A DNA stretch of 64,000 nucleotides. Origin: Betaproteobacteria bacterium (GTDB taxonomy: Bacteria; Pseudomonadota; Gammaproteobacteria; Burkholderiales; Casimicrobiaceae). The stretch covers positions 1 through 64,000 of the forward strand of contig JAAFIS010000007.1 in the NCBI GenBank assembly GCA_013298695.1, in the 5' to 3' direction. Position numbers and translations under genes: made by a program. Each line of letters starts with the position of its first letter. The stretch's first letter is position 1. The notes below the pieces were generated by a model, which made no database searches, was not told the origin of the DNA, and saw nothing but the letters and a program-made list of their open reading frames with translations. This document shows, one piece after another, positions 8,020 through 16,706 of this stretch.

Positions 8020-9282
8020 ATGAGCGAATCGCCGAAAAACAAGACACCGCTTTATCGCCTCGAAGCCCTTGCACATCAACGCGAACGGGCATGGGGTGAG
8101 TTGGTCGTTCTCACGCCGGGTATTGCTCGAGCTTTGCTGTGGGCACTCGTGCTACTGGCAGTCGGTTTTGTGGCGTTCCTGTTCACTGCGGAATACACGC
8201 GCAAAGCGCGCGCGTTTGCGGTGCTCAGCTACGTCACCGATCCGACAATTGTGGCCGCGACCGATGCAGGCACGTTAGCCGCGCTGATGGTGAAAGACGG
8301 GGATCGCGTCATCAAGGGCCAAGTGCTGGCAACGATTTCTACCGAGCGAACCGTAAACGGCGAAGCAACGTTTGCCAATAGCGCTGCCGATGCCCAGGCG
8401 CGTAAGGCGGCCATTGAGCGTGAGAAGCGTGAGCTTGATGCACAGCTTGCAGCGCAAAGCTCGCAACTGAAGCAGCGCGTTGCAGCCATTGAGGGCGAGC
8501 GCGCTGCCTTGGCGCGCGAGATTGCTGCGCAACAAGAGCGCGTCGCGCAACTGCAGGTGCAGGTTGATCGATTTAGGCAGCTTGCGCGCGACAAATTCGT
8601 GTCTGAGTTAACGCTGCAAACGAAGCAAGACGAACGCGCCGAACAGGTAGTGAAACTCGAAACTTTGCGCCGTAGCGACGCTGCGTTGGTGCGTGAGCTG
8701 GCGCAAGCGCGCAGTGAATTGCCATTGCTACAAACGGCGACGCGAACAAAGCTCGCTACGCTTGATCGCGATGCCGCCAGTCTTGCCCAGTCGTCGCGGG
8801 AAGACGCATCGCGCCGCGCCTACGACGTGACTGCGGCCGCTGAGGCAATAGTTGAACGAGTGATTGCAACACCCGGACAAACGGTGAGCGCGGGCGCACC
8901 TTTGATGCGTTTGCAAGGCGGAACGGGGCAGCTACAAACGGATATTTTTGTGCCGACACGTGCTGCGGGATTTTTGCGCACGGGGCAAGCGGTTCGGCTA
9001 GCCGTTGATGCGTTTCCGTTCGAACGCTATGGCCACATTAATGCAACCGTTGGTGAGATTGGGCGCGTTGTGTTGGTGCCCGGTGAGTCCGGCGTTCCCG
9101 CTCAAATCAAAGAGCCCGCGTTTCGTGTGAGAGCAACGCTTGCCAACACTTGCGTCGAGGCTTACGGCGAACGATATCCGCTAAAAAACGGGCTCACTGC
9201 GCAAGCCGATATCGCGCTTGATCAGCGTCCGCTTTACCGTTGGATCGTTGAGCCCATCTTGCGGTTAAGGGGTGGCTTGTGA
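8020..9282 (+). CDS. HlyD-type periplasmic adaptor of an ABC exporter, 420 aa
   Basis: A membrane-fusion protein of a type I secretion or peptide-export system. One transmembrane segment lies at about residues 38-57, followed by a lipoyl-like half motif (DAGTLAALMVKDGDRVIKGQ), a long alpha-helical coiled coil at about 115-250 rich in Arg, Glu, Ala and Gln, a second lipoyl half (RVIATPGQTVSAGAPLMRLQ) and a beta-barrel domain. The gene overlaps the ABC transporter gene by four bases, so the two are translated together. No TolC is encoded next door; the TolC-like gene at 59173 belongs to the copper cluster. Confidence 0.9.
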   Translation: MSESPKNKTPLYRLEALAHQRERAWGELVVLTPGIARALLWALVLLAVGFVAFLFTAEYTRKARAFAVLSYVTDPTIVAATDAGTLAALMVKDGDRVIKGQVLATISTERTVNGEATFANSAADAQARKAAIEREKRELDAQLAAQSSQLKQRVAAIEGERAALAREIAAQQERVAQLQVQVDRFRQLARDKFVSELTLQTKQDERAEQVVKLETLRRSDAALVRELAQARSELPLLQTATRTKLATLDRDAASLAQSSREDASRRAYDVTAAAEAIVERVIATPGQTVSAGAPLMRLQGGTGQLQTDIFVPTRAAGFLRTGQAVRLAVDAFPFERYGHINATVGEIGRVVLVPGESGVPAQIKEPAFRVRATLANTCVEAYGERYPLKNGLTAQADIALDQRPLYRWIVEPILRLRGGL

Positions 9283-11357
9283 GTGCGTCAACATTGCGAT
9301 CGCTGAATTTTTGGCGTCGACGCACGCCGCTTGTGATGCAAACTGAAGCGGCGGAGTGCGGGCTTGCTTGCTTGGTAATGATTGCCGGGCATCACGGCTA
9401 CGAAACCGATTTGCAGTCGATGCGCCGTGAACACTCGATCACGCAGAAAGGCTCATCGCTGAAATCGATTATCGAGATCGCCGACAGCATGCACATGGCG
9501 GCGCGCCCGTTGCGCGTTGAGCTTGCGGGGCTCGCCAAGGTTCGTTTGCCTGCAATCGTGCACTACGATTTCAACCATTTTGTGGTGATGACTGAAGTTA
9601 CGGCCGACGCCGTGATGCTGCACGATCCCGGACGCGGCGCGCGCACCTTGTCTATTGAAGAGTTCTCAAAGCATTTCACCGGGGTGGTGTTGGAACTTAC
9701 GCCGACGGCGAACTTCAAGCGCGAACGCCGCAAAGAATCGCTCTCGGTTTGGTCTTTTTTTGAGCGCGCAACCGGCCTGAAGTCTGCGCTTTTGCGCTTA
9801 TTCATCGGTGCGATCGCTTTTGAAGTGTTCGCAATCGCGATGCCTTGGCTTACCCAGCTCACGGTCGATGAAGTGCTGGTTGCCGCAGACCGTAATCTGA
9901 TGACTGTGCTAGCCATAGGCTTCGTACTAATCGTGCTGATTCAAGGATGCATCTTTGCGCTGCGCGGATGGTTGCTCGTGCATCTCACGACCACGCTATC
10001 ACTTCAAGTGCTCACGCAACTGTTTTCGCATCTGCTGCGCTTGCCGCTTGCCTTCTTCGAGAAGCGCCACGTTGGTGATTTGCTTTCGCGCTTCTCCTCG
10101 ATGGATGCGATTCAGCGCACGCTCACCGCAAGTTCGGTTGAAGTGATGATTGACGGCTTGCTAGCGGTGTCGATGCTTGCGGTGATGTTGATTTATTCGC
10201 CGCAGCTCACCTTAATCGTTCTCGTGTTTGCCGCGGTGTATGCACTGCTTCGTTGGACGCTATATCGCCCGATGCGCGAAGCGATGAATGAACAATTGGT
10301 ATTCACAGCGCTACAACAATCTCATTTCATTGAGAGTTTGCGCGGCGTACAAACCATCAAGCTGCATCAAGGCGAACCTGATCGACTCGCTCGATGGCAG
10401 AATTCGGTTGTTGACACGCTGAACGCATCAATCCGCTCGCAAACGCTCGCACTCATTTCAAAAAGCGCGAGCTTCGTGATATTTGGTGTGGAATCTGTAA
10501 TTGTGATTTGGCTCGGTGCCAATGAAGTGTTGAACGGCGCATTTAGCGTGGGCATGCTGCTCGCGTTCTTGGCGTACAAGCTTGTTTTCGTGACTCGCCT
10601 CGCAAACTTAATCGATAAGGTCAGCGAATTTGCGCTCCTGAATTTGCACGCGGATCGAGTGGCCGATGTCGCGCTGGCCGAACGTGAGGAAACCGGCCAT
10701 GCCCCCGCGCCTGATTTATCGAGAGCACGCTGGGACATTGAAAATTTGGGCTATCGCTACGGCCCGCAAGATGCGTTTATTTTTCGCAACGTGAATTTCA
10801 CCATTGAGCCGGGCGAAACTGTTGCGCTTACCGGGCCGTCCGGCGTTGGCAAGACGACGCTCGCAAAAGTGGTGCTGGGGCTATTGCCCGCAACCGAAGG
10901 CCGCGTGCTAATTGATGGGATCGACATCCGAGAGATAGACCCCGCAAGCTTGCGCGGCCAAATCGGCGCGGTGATGCAGGAAGACTATGTATTTTTCGGG
11001 TCAATCGCCGAAAACGTAAGCTTGTTTGAGCCTGAAATGGATCAGGAGCGCATCCGCGAAGCGCTGAATGCTGCTGCTCTGCTTGACGACATCGAGAGAA
11101 TGCCGATGCGAATCGACACGCTCGTCGTCAATGCTGGAAGTGTGCTCTCAGGCGGGCAGCGCCAAAGGCTGCTGCTCGCGAGAGCGCTGTATCGCCAACC
11201 GAAGTTCCTGATGCTCGATGAGGCCACCAGCGCGCTAGACAACGCGCGCGAGGCGACTGTCAATCAAGTCGTCAAAAACCTAGGCATCACCACACTCATC
11301 ATCGCTCACCGCGATTCAACAATCGCGATGGCGGGGAAGCGGGTGAGGTTGGGTTAG
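9279..11357 (+). CDS. Peptidase-containing ABC transporter (C39, double-glycine exporter), 692 aa
   Basis: Starts with GTG at 9279 inside the stop of the adaptor gene. Residues 15-125 are a C39 cysteine peptidase: Gln21 and Cys27 in QTEAAECGLACL, His100 in NHFVVM and Asp116 in HDPGRG, a complete catalytic set. Six membrane helices follow, at about 160-450. The nucleotide-binding domain has the Walker A GPSGVGKTT at about 520, the LSGGQRQR signature at about 622 and the Walker B FLMLDEATSALD. Such exporters remove a leader after Gly-Gly and export the rest of the peptide. A candidate substrate with the right leader is encoded on the other strand at 11459-11596. Confidence 0.93.
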   Translation: MSASTLRSLNFWRRRTPLVMQTEAAECGLACLVMIAGHHGYETDLQSMRREHSITQKGSSLKSIIEIADSMHMAARPLRVELAGLAKVRLPAIVHYDFNHFVVMTEVTADAVMLHDPGRGARTLSIEEFSKHFTGVVLELTPTANFKRERRKESLSVWSFFERATGLKSALLRLFIGAIAFEVFAIAMPWLTQLTVDEVLVAADRNLMTVLAIGFVLIVLIQGCIFALRGWLLVHLTTTLSLQVLTQLFSHLLRLPLAFFEKRHVGDLLSRFSSMDAIQRTLTASSVEVMIDGLLAVSMLAVMLIYSPQLTLIVLVFAAVYALLRWTLYRPMREAMNEQLVFTALQQSHFIESLRGVQTIKLHQGEPDRLARWQNSVVDTLNASIRSQTLALISKSASFVIFGVESVIVIWLGANEVLNGAFSVGMLLAFLAYKLVFVTRLANLIDKVSEFALLNLHADRVADVALAEREETGHAPAPDLSRARWDIENLGYRYGPQDAFIFRNVNFTIEPGETVALTGPSGVGKTTLAKVVLGLLPATEGRVLIDGIDIREIDPASLRGQIGAVMQEDYVFFGSIAENVSLFEPEMDQERIREALNAAALLDDIERMPMRIDTLVVNAGSVLSGGQRQRLLLARALYRQPKFLMLDEATSALDNAREATVNQVVKNLGITTLIIAHRDSTIAMAGKRVRLG

Positions 11358-11458
11358 CTGTATGTGTCCGGTGGAGCGCGCGTGTCGCGAGAAGCGCTTC
11401 GTTTCCCATTTTTTCAAGGTGTCCGACCCTAACCCTCCGACGGCACGCCGCCGCGACT

Positions 11459-11596
11459 TTAGCCACCCATTTGAACGACGTCGCCACCACCCACGAAAAG
11501 CAGCTCGATATCATCCAGGTTACGGAGTGTCACAACATCAAGCGATTGCATTTCGACGTTTGATTGATCTTGCGCGAAAGGGGTGGTTGAGTTCAT
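11459..11596 (-). CDS. Candidate double-glycine leader peptide, 45 aa
   Basis: ATG at 11596-11594, stop TAA at 11461-11459. The product is short and acidic, and ends in LDDIELLFVGGGDVVQMGG (residues 27-45). The pattern of an acidic helix with Leu, Ile and Glu just before Val-Gly-Gly is the usual leader that C39 exporters cut, and the gene lies only 101 bp beyond the end of such an exporter, convergent with it. Cleavage after Gly37 would leave eight residues (GDVVQMGG). No strong ribosome-binding site is visible (GGGAT about ten bases upstream). It is too short for routine gene callers. The overlapping plus-strand frame at 11362-11622 has no recognisable protein character. Confidence 0.55.
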   Translation of the reverse strand: MNSTTPFAQDQSNVEMQSLDVVTLRNLDDIELLFVGGGDVVQMGG

Positions 11597-11693
11597 TGCA
11601 TTTATCCCGGTTGACTGGTTGAAAGATTTATCTAAAAGGCTCAGAATCGCCTACACACATCACTAATATGCCGTTGGCATAGGTAAAAATCAA

Positions 11694-13664
11694 GTGAACA
11701 ACGAAACGCTGGTGAACATGATCGATAGTTCAGTGATGGACCTTGACAACCACGGCTTAGCTGATTTGATTACTGAGTTCGGTCAGCAACTCGAAGGTTT
11801 GCTTCGATCGGGTAAAGACGCAGATTTTCAGCTGGCCGTGAAGGCCGCTCGTATCGTTGCTTTTTCTACTGCTCCGGAACCCGCGCCAGTTGCAATCAAA
11901 TTGATCTTGGACGTCGCATTCGCGATGTCGTTGCGTGGCAGCGGACACGATGCAATGCCATTGGTGGAAAGAGCAATCGATCTTTCTACGACTCACGCGC
12001 TTCGTCCCGAATTGCGACGGTCCTACAGCGTATATGGCGTACTGAGCACGGATACGGGAGTTCCGGCGAAAGGTATCGAGTGCGCGCTTCGTGCGATGGA
12101 AATCGCAACGGAACTTGCCGAAGACAAAGGTATTGTCACTGCTCAGGTAAACCTGACTGCCGCGCTTTGCATGATGGGGCTGTATCGAGAGACCATTGAC
12201 ATCGCGCTCCAGGCACAGTCGAGATACGGAGACGACAATAGATTTCGGATGGAAGTCGCTGCGGCAAGAACCAACATGGTTAATGCGTGCATTGCGCTCC
12301 AACGATTCGATCAGGGTGCAGAGGCAGCAAAATCGTCGGCCGCGCTTTTGGGCCTTCCACGGGACAGCGGTGGTATTTTTCTTCGGCTGATATGTGAATC
12401 AAATTGGTTGAAATGCGCGATTGGGCTCAACGACGCGGAGACAGCATTTTCACGACTGAAGATGGTTCAAGGGCTTGCAGATGCGTTCGCCACACCGCGC
12501 ACCGAGCTGAATCGGCAACTCGCGGAGGCGGCGCACGATATCTTTGCCGGCGATCTGACAATCGCTGCTGCGCGACTCCTCAAACTCCTCGAAACCTCAA
12601 AAGCGATGCCCACACTCTACCGCGACAACCTTGTGTTGCTGGTGCGTGCGTATGAGAAGGCGCATGACCATACCGGCGTGTTGATCTACCTTGGAAAACT
12701 CGTTGAGTTCCTCGCGAAATCGCAGGTGGATAACGTGAAGCGCGCGCTCGATGCGTTGAAAGTGAAAGTGCAGACGCCGATGCCGGGCAAGGATGATGTG
12801 CAGGATTTGATTGCGGCGATTCAGCGCGATGGACAATTGCCTCGCAAGGATGTGGAAGTGCCCGAGCCGATGTATCGCGATGCCTACGAGCGGCTTGCGG
12901 TGACGGCGGAATTGCGCGAAGACACGTGGGGCAAGCATGCCTATCGCGTCGGCCGGCTCGCGGGCTTGCTCGCAGAAGAATTGGGCTACGGCCATCGCTT
13001 CAGCGAAGAGGTTGAGCTCGGCGCGCGCTTGCATGACATTGGAAAACTTGGCATTCCCGATGGCTTGTTGTTGAAGCCCGGCAAGCTCACTGAGGCCGAG
13101 TTCACCATCATTCAGCGCCACACGTCGCTCGGCGCGCAGCTCCTGTCGCTCTGCCCGAATCCTGCCTTTCGTATGGCGGAAATCATTGCGCATCATCACC
13201 ATGAAAAGTGGGACGGCTCGGGCTACCCCGACAAGCTTGCGGGCGACGCGATTCCATTGCCTGCGCGCATTGCTGCGGTGGCCGATGTTTACGACGCGCT
13301 TACTCACGTTCGTGCGTACAAACATGCGTGGACGCACGCGGAGGCTGTGGGCTATATCGTGTCGGCATCTGGCACTCATTTCGAACCACGAATCGTGGAT
13401 GCTTTTGTGACGATGGTTGAGCGCGTGCGCGCCAAACGCGGCAAAAAGTTTGAAGATTATTTGGCTGCGCCGAGCTCTGTTTCCACGTTAGTAAAAGCGC
13501 GCAGAGAGATGCAAGACATGCTTGATGCGATGTATCGAATTGATGAAGAGAATGCGAAAAACGCAGCGCTTTTAGCCGCCGATTTGGGCGACAAAGTTGC
13601 CCCCGATTTAGCAATCAATGAAAAGCAAGAAAGCGCTAAAAATCGCCAGGAAAGTGCTGATTAA
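11694..13664 (+). CDS. HD-GYP domain protein with TPR-like N-terminus, 656 aa
   Basis: Starts with GTG, with AGG 11 bases upstream. Residues 1 to about 380 are alpha-helical with repeating Ala/Leu patterns suggestive of TPR-like repeats. Residues about 410-600 form an HD-GYP domain: HDIGK at about 446, then HHHHEKWDGSGYP at about 500-512, and DVYDALTH. HD-GYP proteins degrade cyclic di-GMP; the metal-binding and GYP residues are present, so activity is plausible. The TPR-like part would then be the input or partner-binding region. The C-terminal 50 residues are charged and probably helical. It is monocistronic here. Confidence 0.9.
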   Translation: MNNETLVNMIDSSVMDLDNHGLADLITEFGQQLEGLLRSGKDADFQLAVKAARIVAFSTAPEPAPVAIKLILDVAFAMSLRGSGHDAMPLVERAIDLSTTHALRPELRRSYSVYGVLSTDTGVPAKGIECALRAMEIATELAEDKGIVTAQVNLTAALCMMGLYRETIDIALQAQSRYGDDNRFRMEVAAARTNMVNACIALQRFDQGAEAAKSSAALLGLPRDSGGIFLRLICESNWLKCAIGLNDAETAFSRLKMVQGLADAFATPRTELNRQLAEAAHDIFAGDLTIAAARLLKLLETSKAMPTLYRDNLVLLVRAYEKAHDHTGVLIYLGKLVEFLAKSQVDNVKRALDALKVKVQTPMPGKDDVQDLIAAIQRDGQLPRKDVEVPEPMYRDAYERLAVTAELREDTWGKHAYRVGRLAGLLAEELGYGHRFSEEVELGARLHDIGKLGIPDGLLLKPGKLTEAEFTIIQRHTSLGAQLLSLCPNPAFRMAEIIAHHHHEKWDGSGYPDKLAGDAIPLPARIAAVADVYDALTHVRAYKHAWTHAEAVGYIVSASGTHFEPRIVDAFVTMVERVRAKRGKKFEDYLAAPSSVSTLVKARREMQDMLDAMYRIDEENAKNAALLAADLGDKVAPDLAINEKQESAKNRQESAD

Positions 13665-14326
13665 AAATTAAGCAAAACGACTTGTTTTTACAGTTCGGCT
13701 ATTCCGGTTTTCTAGCAAATTTACACGGTCAAAGTGGCTAAAATTCAATTTTCGCGAAGAATAGAAAACTGCGCGCAAGCCCAATAAAATTGGCGTTTAA
13801 GTAAAGGTGCTGACTACAAAAGTTGTAAAAATACAACACTTTTCTCTGTAAATCGTTCACTTTTTCGCGTGTTTTTCAGCGCCTGTTCCGAGGAAAACAG
13901 CAACCTGCAACCCAGAAAGCTGAATTTGAGCGTGAGTTTTCTGCGGGCGAAGCGCTACCTGAGTTGCCGCGCTTCACTTCGTTCCGCACGCTACGACCTC
14001 GTTCCCTTCCGATCAATCGGGACTTGAGCACGGGTAAACCCGCAGCAGGGTGTCGATCCGGCGCTCATTGCACCGAGCGGTCGTTATCCGCGAGCCCGAC
14101 GAAGTGGCGACCTACGGCAACTTCAGGCGGTGAGTTGCGGGCGTTTGCCCCGCAGCGCTGGGATTTTCTGGGTCGCATCCCGCCGCCGCGCAACTCGGCG
14201 TGAGGCTAGACGAGGAAACCGCTTGCGCTGACCGTCAGCTATTGAAGGTGCTGACGCGCATCGTTCATTCGATAATCGATCCCACTGAATGAACCCGGCG
14301 CGTTGCTGCGTCGCCGCAAAAAATCC
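13665..14326. other. Long non-coding stretch before metY
   Basis: No supported gene in 660 bp. The first 300 bp are AT-rich and contain a palindrome AGCCCAATAAAATTGGCG at 13778-13798 that matches one arm of the paired-palindrome family. The part from about 13960 to 14250 is GC-rich with an open but unrecognisable frame. I see no known riboswitch here, although the position upstream of a methionine gene makes a regulatory RNA possible. Confidence 0.35.
13714..13798. repeat. Paired-palindrome element, degenerate copy
   Basis: The right arm AGCCCAATAAAATTGGCG (13778 onward) is clear. A weakly matching left arm, AGCAAATTTACACGG, starts about 85 bp upstream, the spacing seen in the intact copies. 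I treat it as a decayed member of the family. Confidence 0.4.
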
Positions 14327-15619
14327 ATGTACGAATTCGACACCTTGTCCCTGCATGCGGGTGCGCGCCCCGATCCGACCACCGGCGCGCGGGCCACGCC
14401 GATCTATCAATCCACGTCGTTCGTGTTTGAAGACGCCGATCACGCCTCAGCTCTCTTCAATATGGAGCGCGCGGGGCATGTGTATTCGCGTCTTTCGAAT
14501 CCGACTAACGCTGTGCTCGAAGAACGGGTTGCGGCGCTTGAGGGCGGCATTGGCGCGATTTCTGTCGCGTCCGGGCAGGCAGCATTGCATTTGGCGATCT
14601 GCACGCTGATGGGCGCGGGCGGGCACATCGTCGCCAGCCGCGCGCTCTACGGTGGTTCTCACAATTTGTTGGATTACACGTTGCCGCGTTTTGGGATCGA
14701 GACGACTTTCGTTGATCCTGGCGATTTGGATGCGTGGCGCGCGGCGATTCGCCCGAATACGCGGCTCTTGTTTGGTGAGACGCTCGGCAATCCCGGAAAT
14801 TTGCTGATCGACATCGAACAGGTCGCGGCGATTGCGCACGACGCGGGGCTACCGTTGATGCTTGATTCGACATTGACAACACCGTACTTGATTCGCCCTT
14901 TCGAGCACGGCGCAGATATCGTGTTCCATTCGGCAACGAAGTTTCTTTCGGGACACGGTACAGTGATCGGTGGCGTACTCGTAGATAGCGGTCGCTTTGA
15001 TTGGCTTGCGGAAAAAGCGAAAGAGAAATTCCCGACACTCACCGCGCCGTACAAAGGGTTTCACGACATGGTGTTCGCAGAGGAATCTTCAACGGCGGCG
15101 TTTTTGCTGCGCTGTCGTCGTGAAGGTTTGCGCGATTTCGGCGCTTGCATGTCGCCGATGAATGCGTGGCAGATTCTGCAAGGCATCGAAACGCTGCCTG
15201 TGCGCATGGATCGCCACATCGCAAATGCGCGTGCAGTGATTGCGTTTCTGCAATCGCACCCGTTTGTTGGTGCGATTCATCATCCCGATGTTCAATCGCA
15301 TCGCGATCACGTGCTCGCGAAAAAGTACTTTCCGAAAGGATCGAGCGCCGTGTTCTCTTTTGACATCAAGGGCACTCGCGCGCAGGGCAGAGCACTGATC
15401 GATAACTTGCGACTTTTCTCGCATCTTGCGAACGTGGGTGACGCGAAGTCGCTCGTGATTCATCCGGCGAGCACGACGCACTCGCGGATGAGCGCTGATG
15501 CGTTGAAAGCATCAGGTATCACCGAAGGCACGATTCGTTTGTCGATTGGTTTGGAAGCTGCGAGCGATTTGATTGACGATCTAAAGCGGGCGTTGAAGAT
15601 GGCGGAGAAGGCGGTATGA
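14327..15619 (+). CDS. metY: O-acetylhomoserine sulfhydrylase (MetY type), 430 aa
   Basis: A PLP-dependent enzyme of the Cys/Met metabolism family that makes homocysteine from an O-acylhomoserine and sulfide. TLSLHAGARPDPTTGARATP at the start, the ASGQAALHLAI segment, LMLDSTLTTPYL, and the PLP-lysine region HSATKFLSGHGT are typical. The long insert with KGFHDMVFAEESSTAAF and the GLRDFGACMSPMNAWQILQG run fits MetY (about 430 residues) better than the shorter MetZ. I prefer the ATG at 14327 over an upstream TTG. Which acyl-homoserine is used cannot be read from sequence alone. Confidence 0.88.
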   Translation: MYEFDTLSLHAGARPDPTTGARATPIYQSTSFVFEDADHASALFNMERAGHVYSRLSNPTNAVLEERVAALEGGIGAISVASGQAALHLAICTLMGAGGHIVASRALYGGSHNLLDYTLPRFGIETTFVDPGDLDAWRAAIRPNTRLLFGETLGNPGNLLIDIEQVAAIAHDAGLPLMLDSTLTTPYLIRPFEHGADIVFHSATKFLSGHGTVIGGVLVDSGRFDWLAEKAKEKFPTLTAPYKGFHDMVFAEESSTAAFLLRCRREGLRDFGACMSPMNAWQILQGIETLPVRMDRHIANARAVIAFLQSHPFVGAIHHPDVQSHRDHVLAKKYFPKGSSAVFSFDIKGTRAQGRALIDNLRLFSHLANVGDAKSLVIHPASTTHSRMSADALKASGITEGTIRLSIGLEAASDLIDDLKRALKMAEKAV

Positions 15620-15658
15620 AAAACTCTCACGTTGGGTTCGCTGATGTCCGACCTATTC

Positions 15659-15760
15659 GCGTCATCCCGGCGAAGGCCGGGATCCACGTATCAAAAGCTA
15701 AATGCGTCGAGGTAAATTTCTCGTATGCGCAGAGGGGGCCCGGCCTTCGCCAGGATGACA
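15659..15760. repeat. REPIN-type element, GTCATCCCGGCGAAGG family
   Basis: Left arm GTCATCCCGGCGAAGGCCGG at 15661 and an inverted right arm GGCCCGGCCTTCGCCAGGAT near 15737-15756, about 50 bp apart. This short palindrome is widely dispersed in proteobacteria. It fills the gap between metY and the alpha/beta hydrolase gene; the ribosome-binding site of the latter follows directly. Confidence 0.75.
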
Positions 15761-15776
15761 CCAAAGGGAGGCATTC

Positions 15777-16628
15777 GTGAAACTCTCGGTCAACACCGCG
15801 ACGGCTTACGCCTACACCGGCACCAAACCGTTCATCGCATCGCAACCGACTGCCGTCTTCATCCACGGCGCGGCGAATGATCACAGCGTGTGGGCGTTGC
15901 AATCGCGCTACTTCGCGCATCACGGCTGGAACGTGCTCGCGCTTGATTTGCCTGGACACGGGCAAAGCGAAGAAGCGCTTTGCACGAGCGTTGAAGCGCT
16001 CGCCAAATTCGTCGCTGATTTTCTCGATGCCGCACAGGTGACAAACGCGTGCGTGTTCGGCCACAGCATGGGTTCACTCACCGCACTTGAACTTGCTGCA
16101 ACGCGCGAAGACTTGGTCGCCAAGCTCGGGCTCATCGGCACCGCGGTGCCGATGGCAGTGGGCGACGCACTGCTTGATGCTGCTGCTAACGATGAGGACA
16201 AAGCGCGCAAGATGATTATCGATTGGTCATACGCACCCGCATCGCAACTTGGAAATAATCACGCAGCGCCGGGCGCGTGGTTACCTGGCAACAGCCTCGC
16301 GCTGATGCGGCGCATGAAGACGGGCGTGTTGCACACCGATCTCGCAGCATGTAAGGCGTATGCAACGGGGCTTGATGCCGCGAAGCGCGTGGAAGCGCCG
16401 ACCTTGTTAGTGATCGGCGAGAAGGACATGATGACGCCGCCGAAGGCCGCTGCCGCTGCAATCGATGCGATCAAACATTCGCGGGTCGTACGCTTGAAAG
16501 ACGCGGGGCACACGATGCTTTCCGAAGCGCCGAGTGAAGTGTTGAAGGCGCTTTGGAGTTTTGCGAATTTGCAGACCGCGCAAAAGAACACCATCCCCAC
16601 CCGGCGCTTTGCGCCGACCTCCCCTTGA
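15777..16628 (+). CDS. Alpha/beta hydrolase, 283 aa
   Basis: GTG start with AAAGGGAGG seven bases upstream. The fold is shown by FIHGAANDHSVW (oxyanion region), the nucleophile elbow FGHSMGSLTALE with Ser at about residue 100, a late acid in LVIGEKDMMTPP and the closing His in DAGHTMLSEAP. The substrate is unknown. The last 13 residues (NTIPTRRFAPTSP) and the stop codon are encoded by a dispersed repeat at 16589-16689, so the natural C-terminus has been replaced or extended by the repeat. It may be co-transcribed with rsmE downstream. Confidence 0.85.
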   Translation: MKLSVNTATAYAYTGTKPFIASQPTAVFIHGAANDHSVWALQSRYFAHHGWNVLALDLPGHGQSEEALCTSVEALAKFVADFLDAAQVTNACVFGHSMGSLTALELAATREDLVAKLGLIGTAVPMAVGDALLDAAANDEDKARKMIIDWSYAPASQLGNNHAAPGAWLPGNSLALMRRMKTGVLHTDLAACKAYATGLDAAKRVEAPTLLVIGEKDMMTPPKAAAAAIDAIKHSRVVRLKDAGHTMLSEAPSEVLKALWSFANLQTAQKNTIPTRRFAPTSP

Positions 16629-16689
16629 GGGGGAAGGAGTCGTGTTCCCTCCCCTTCAAGGGGAGGGCTAGGCTGGGGATGGGGTTCCA
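16589..16689. repeat. REPIN-type element, CCATCCCCAC/CCTCCCCTTCAAGG family
   Basis: Begins with CACCATCCCCACCCGGCG and ends with the inverse GGCTGGGGATGGGGTT; inside are GACCTCCCCTTGAGGGGG and CCCTCCCCTTCAAGGGGAGG. The outer and inner parts pair, making a long imperfect hairpin. It overlaps the last 14 codons of the alpha/beta hydrolase gene and ends 18 bp before rsmE. Confidence 0.75.
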
Positions 16690-16706
16690 TTACCTCATCT
16701 AATCGT

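Noticed and set aside
11362-11622. Plus-strand frame of 86 codons after the C39 exporter
   Set aside because: Rich in Arg and His with no protein character; it is the antisense of the better supported leader-peptide gene at 11459-11596.
13964-14203. Open frame of 79 codons upstream of metY
   Set aside because: No recognisable motif and high Arg/Pro/Ser content, typical of a chance frame in GC-rich DNA.
14123-14443. Minus-strand frame of 106 codons overlapping the metY start
   Set aside because: Lies antisense to the conserved N-terminus of MetY and has no family likeness.
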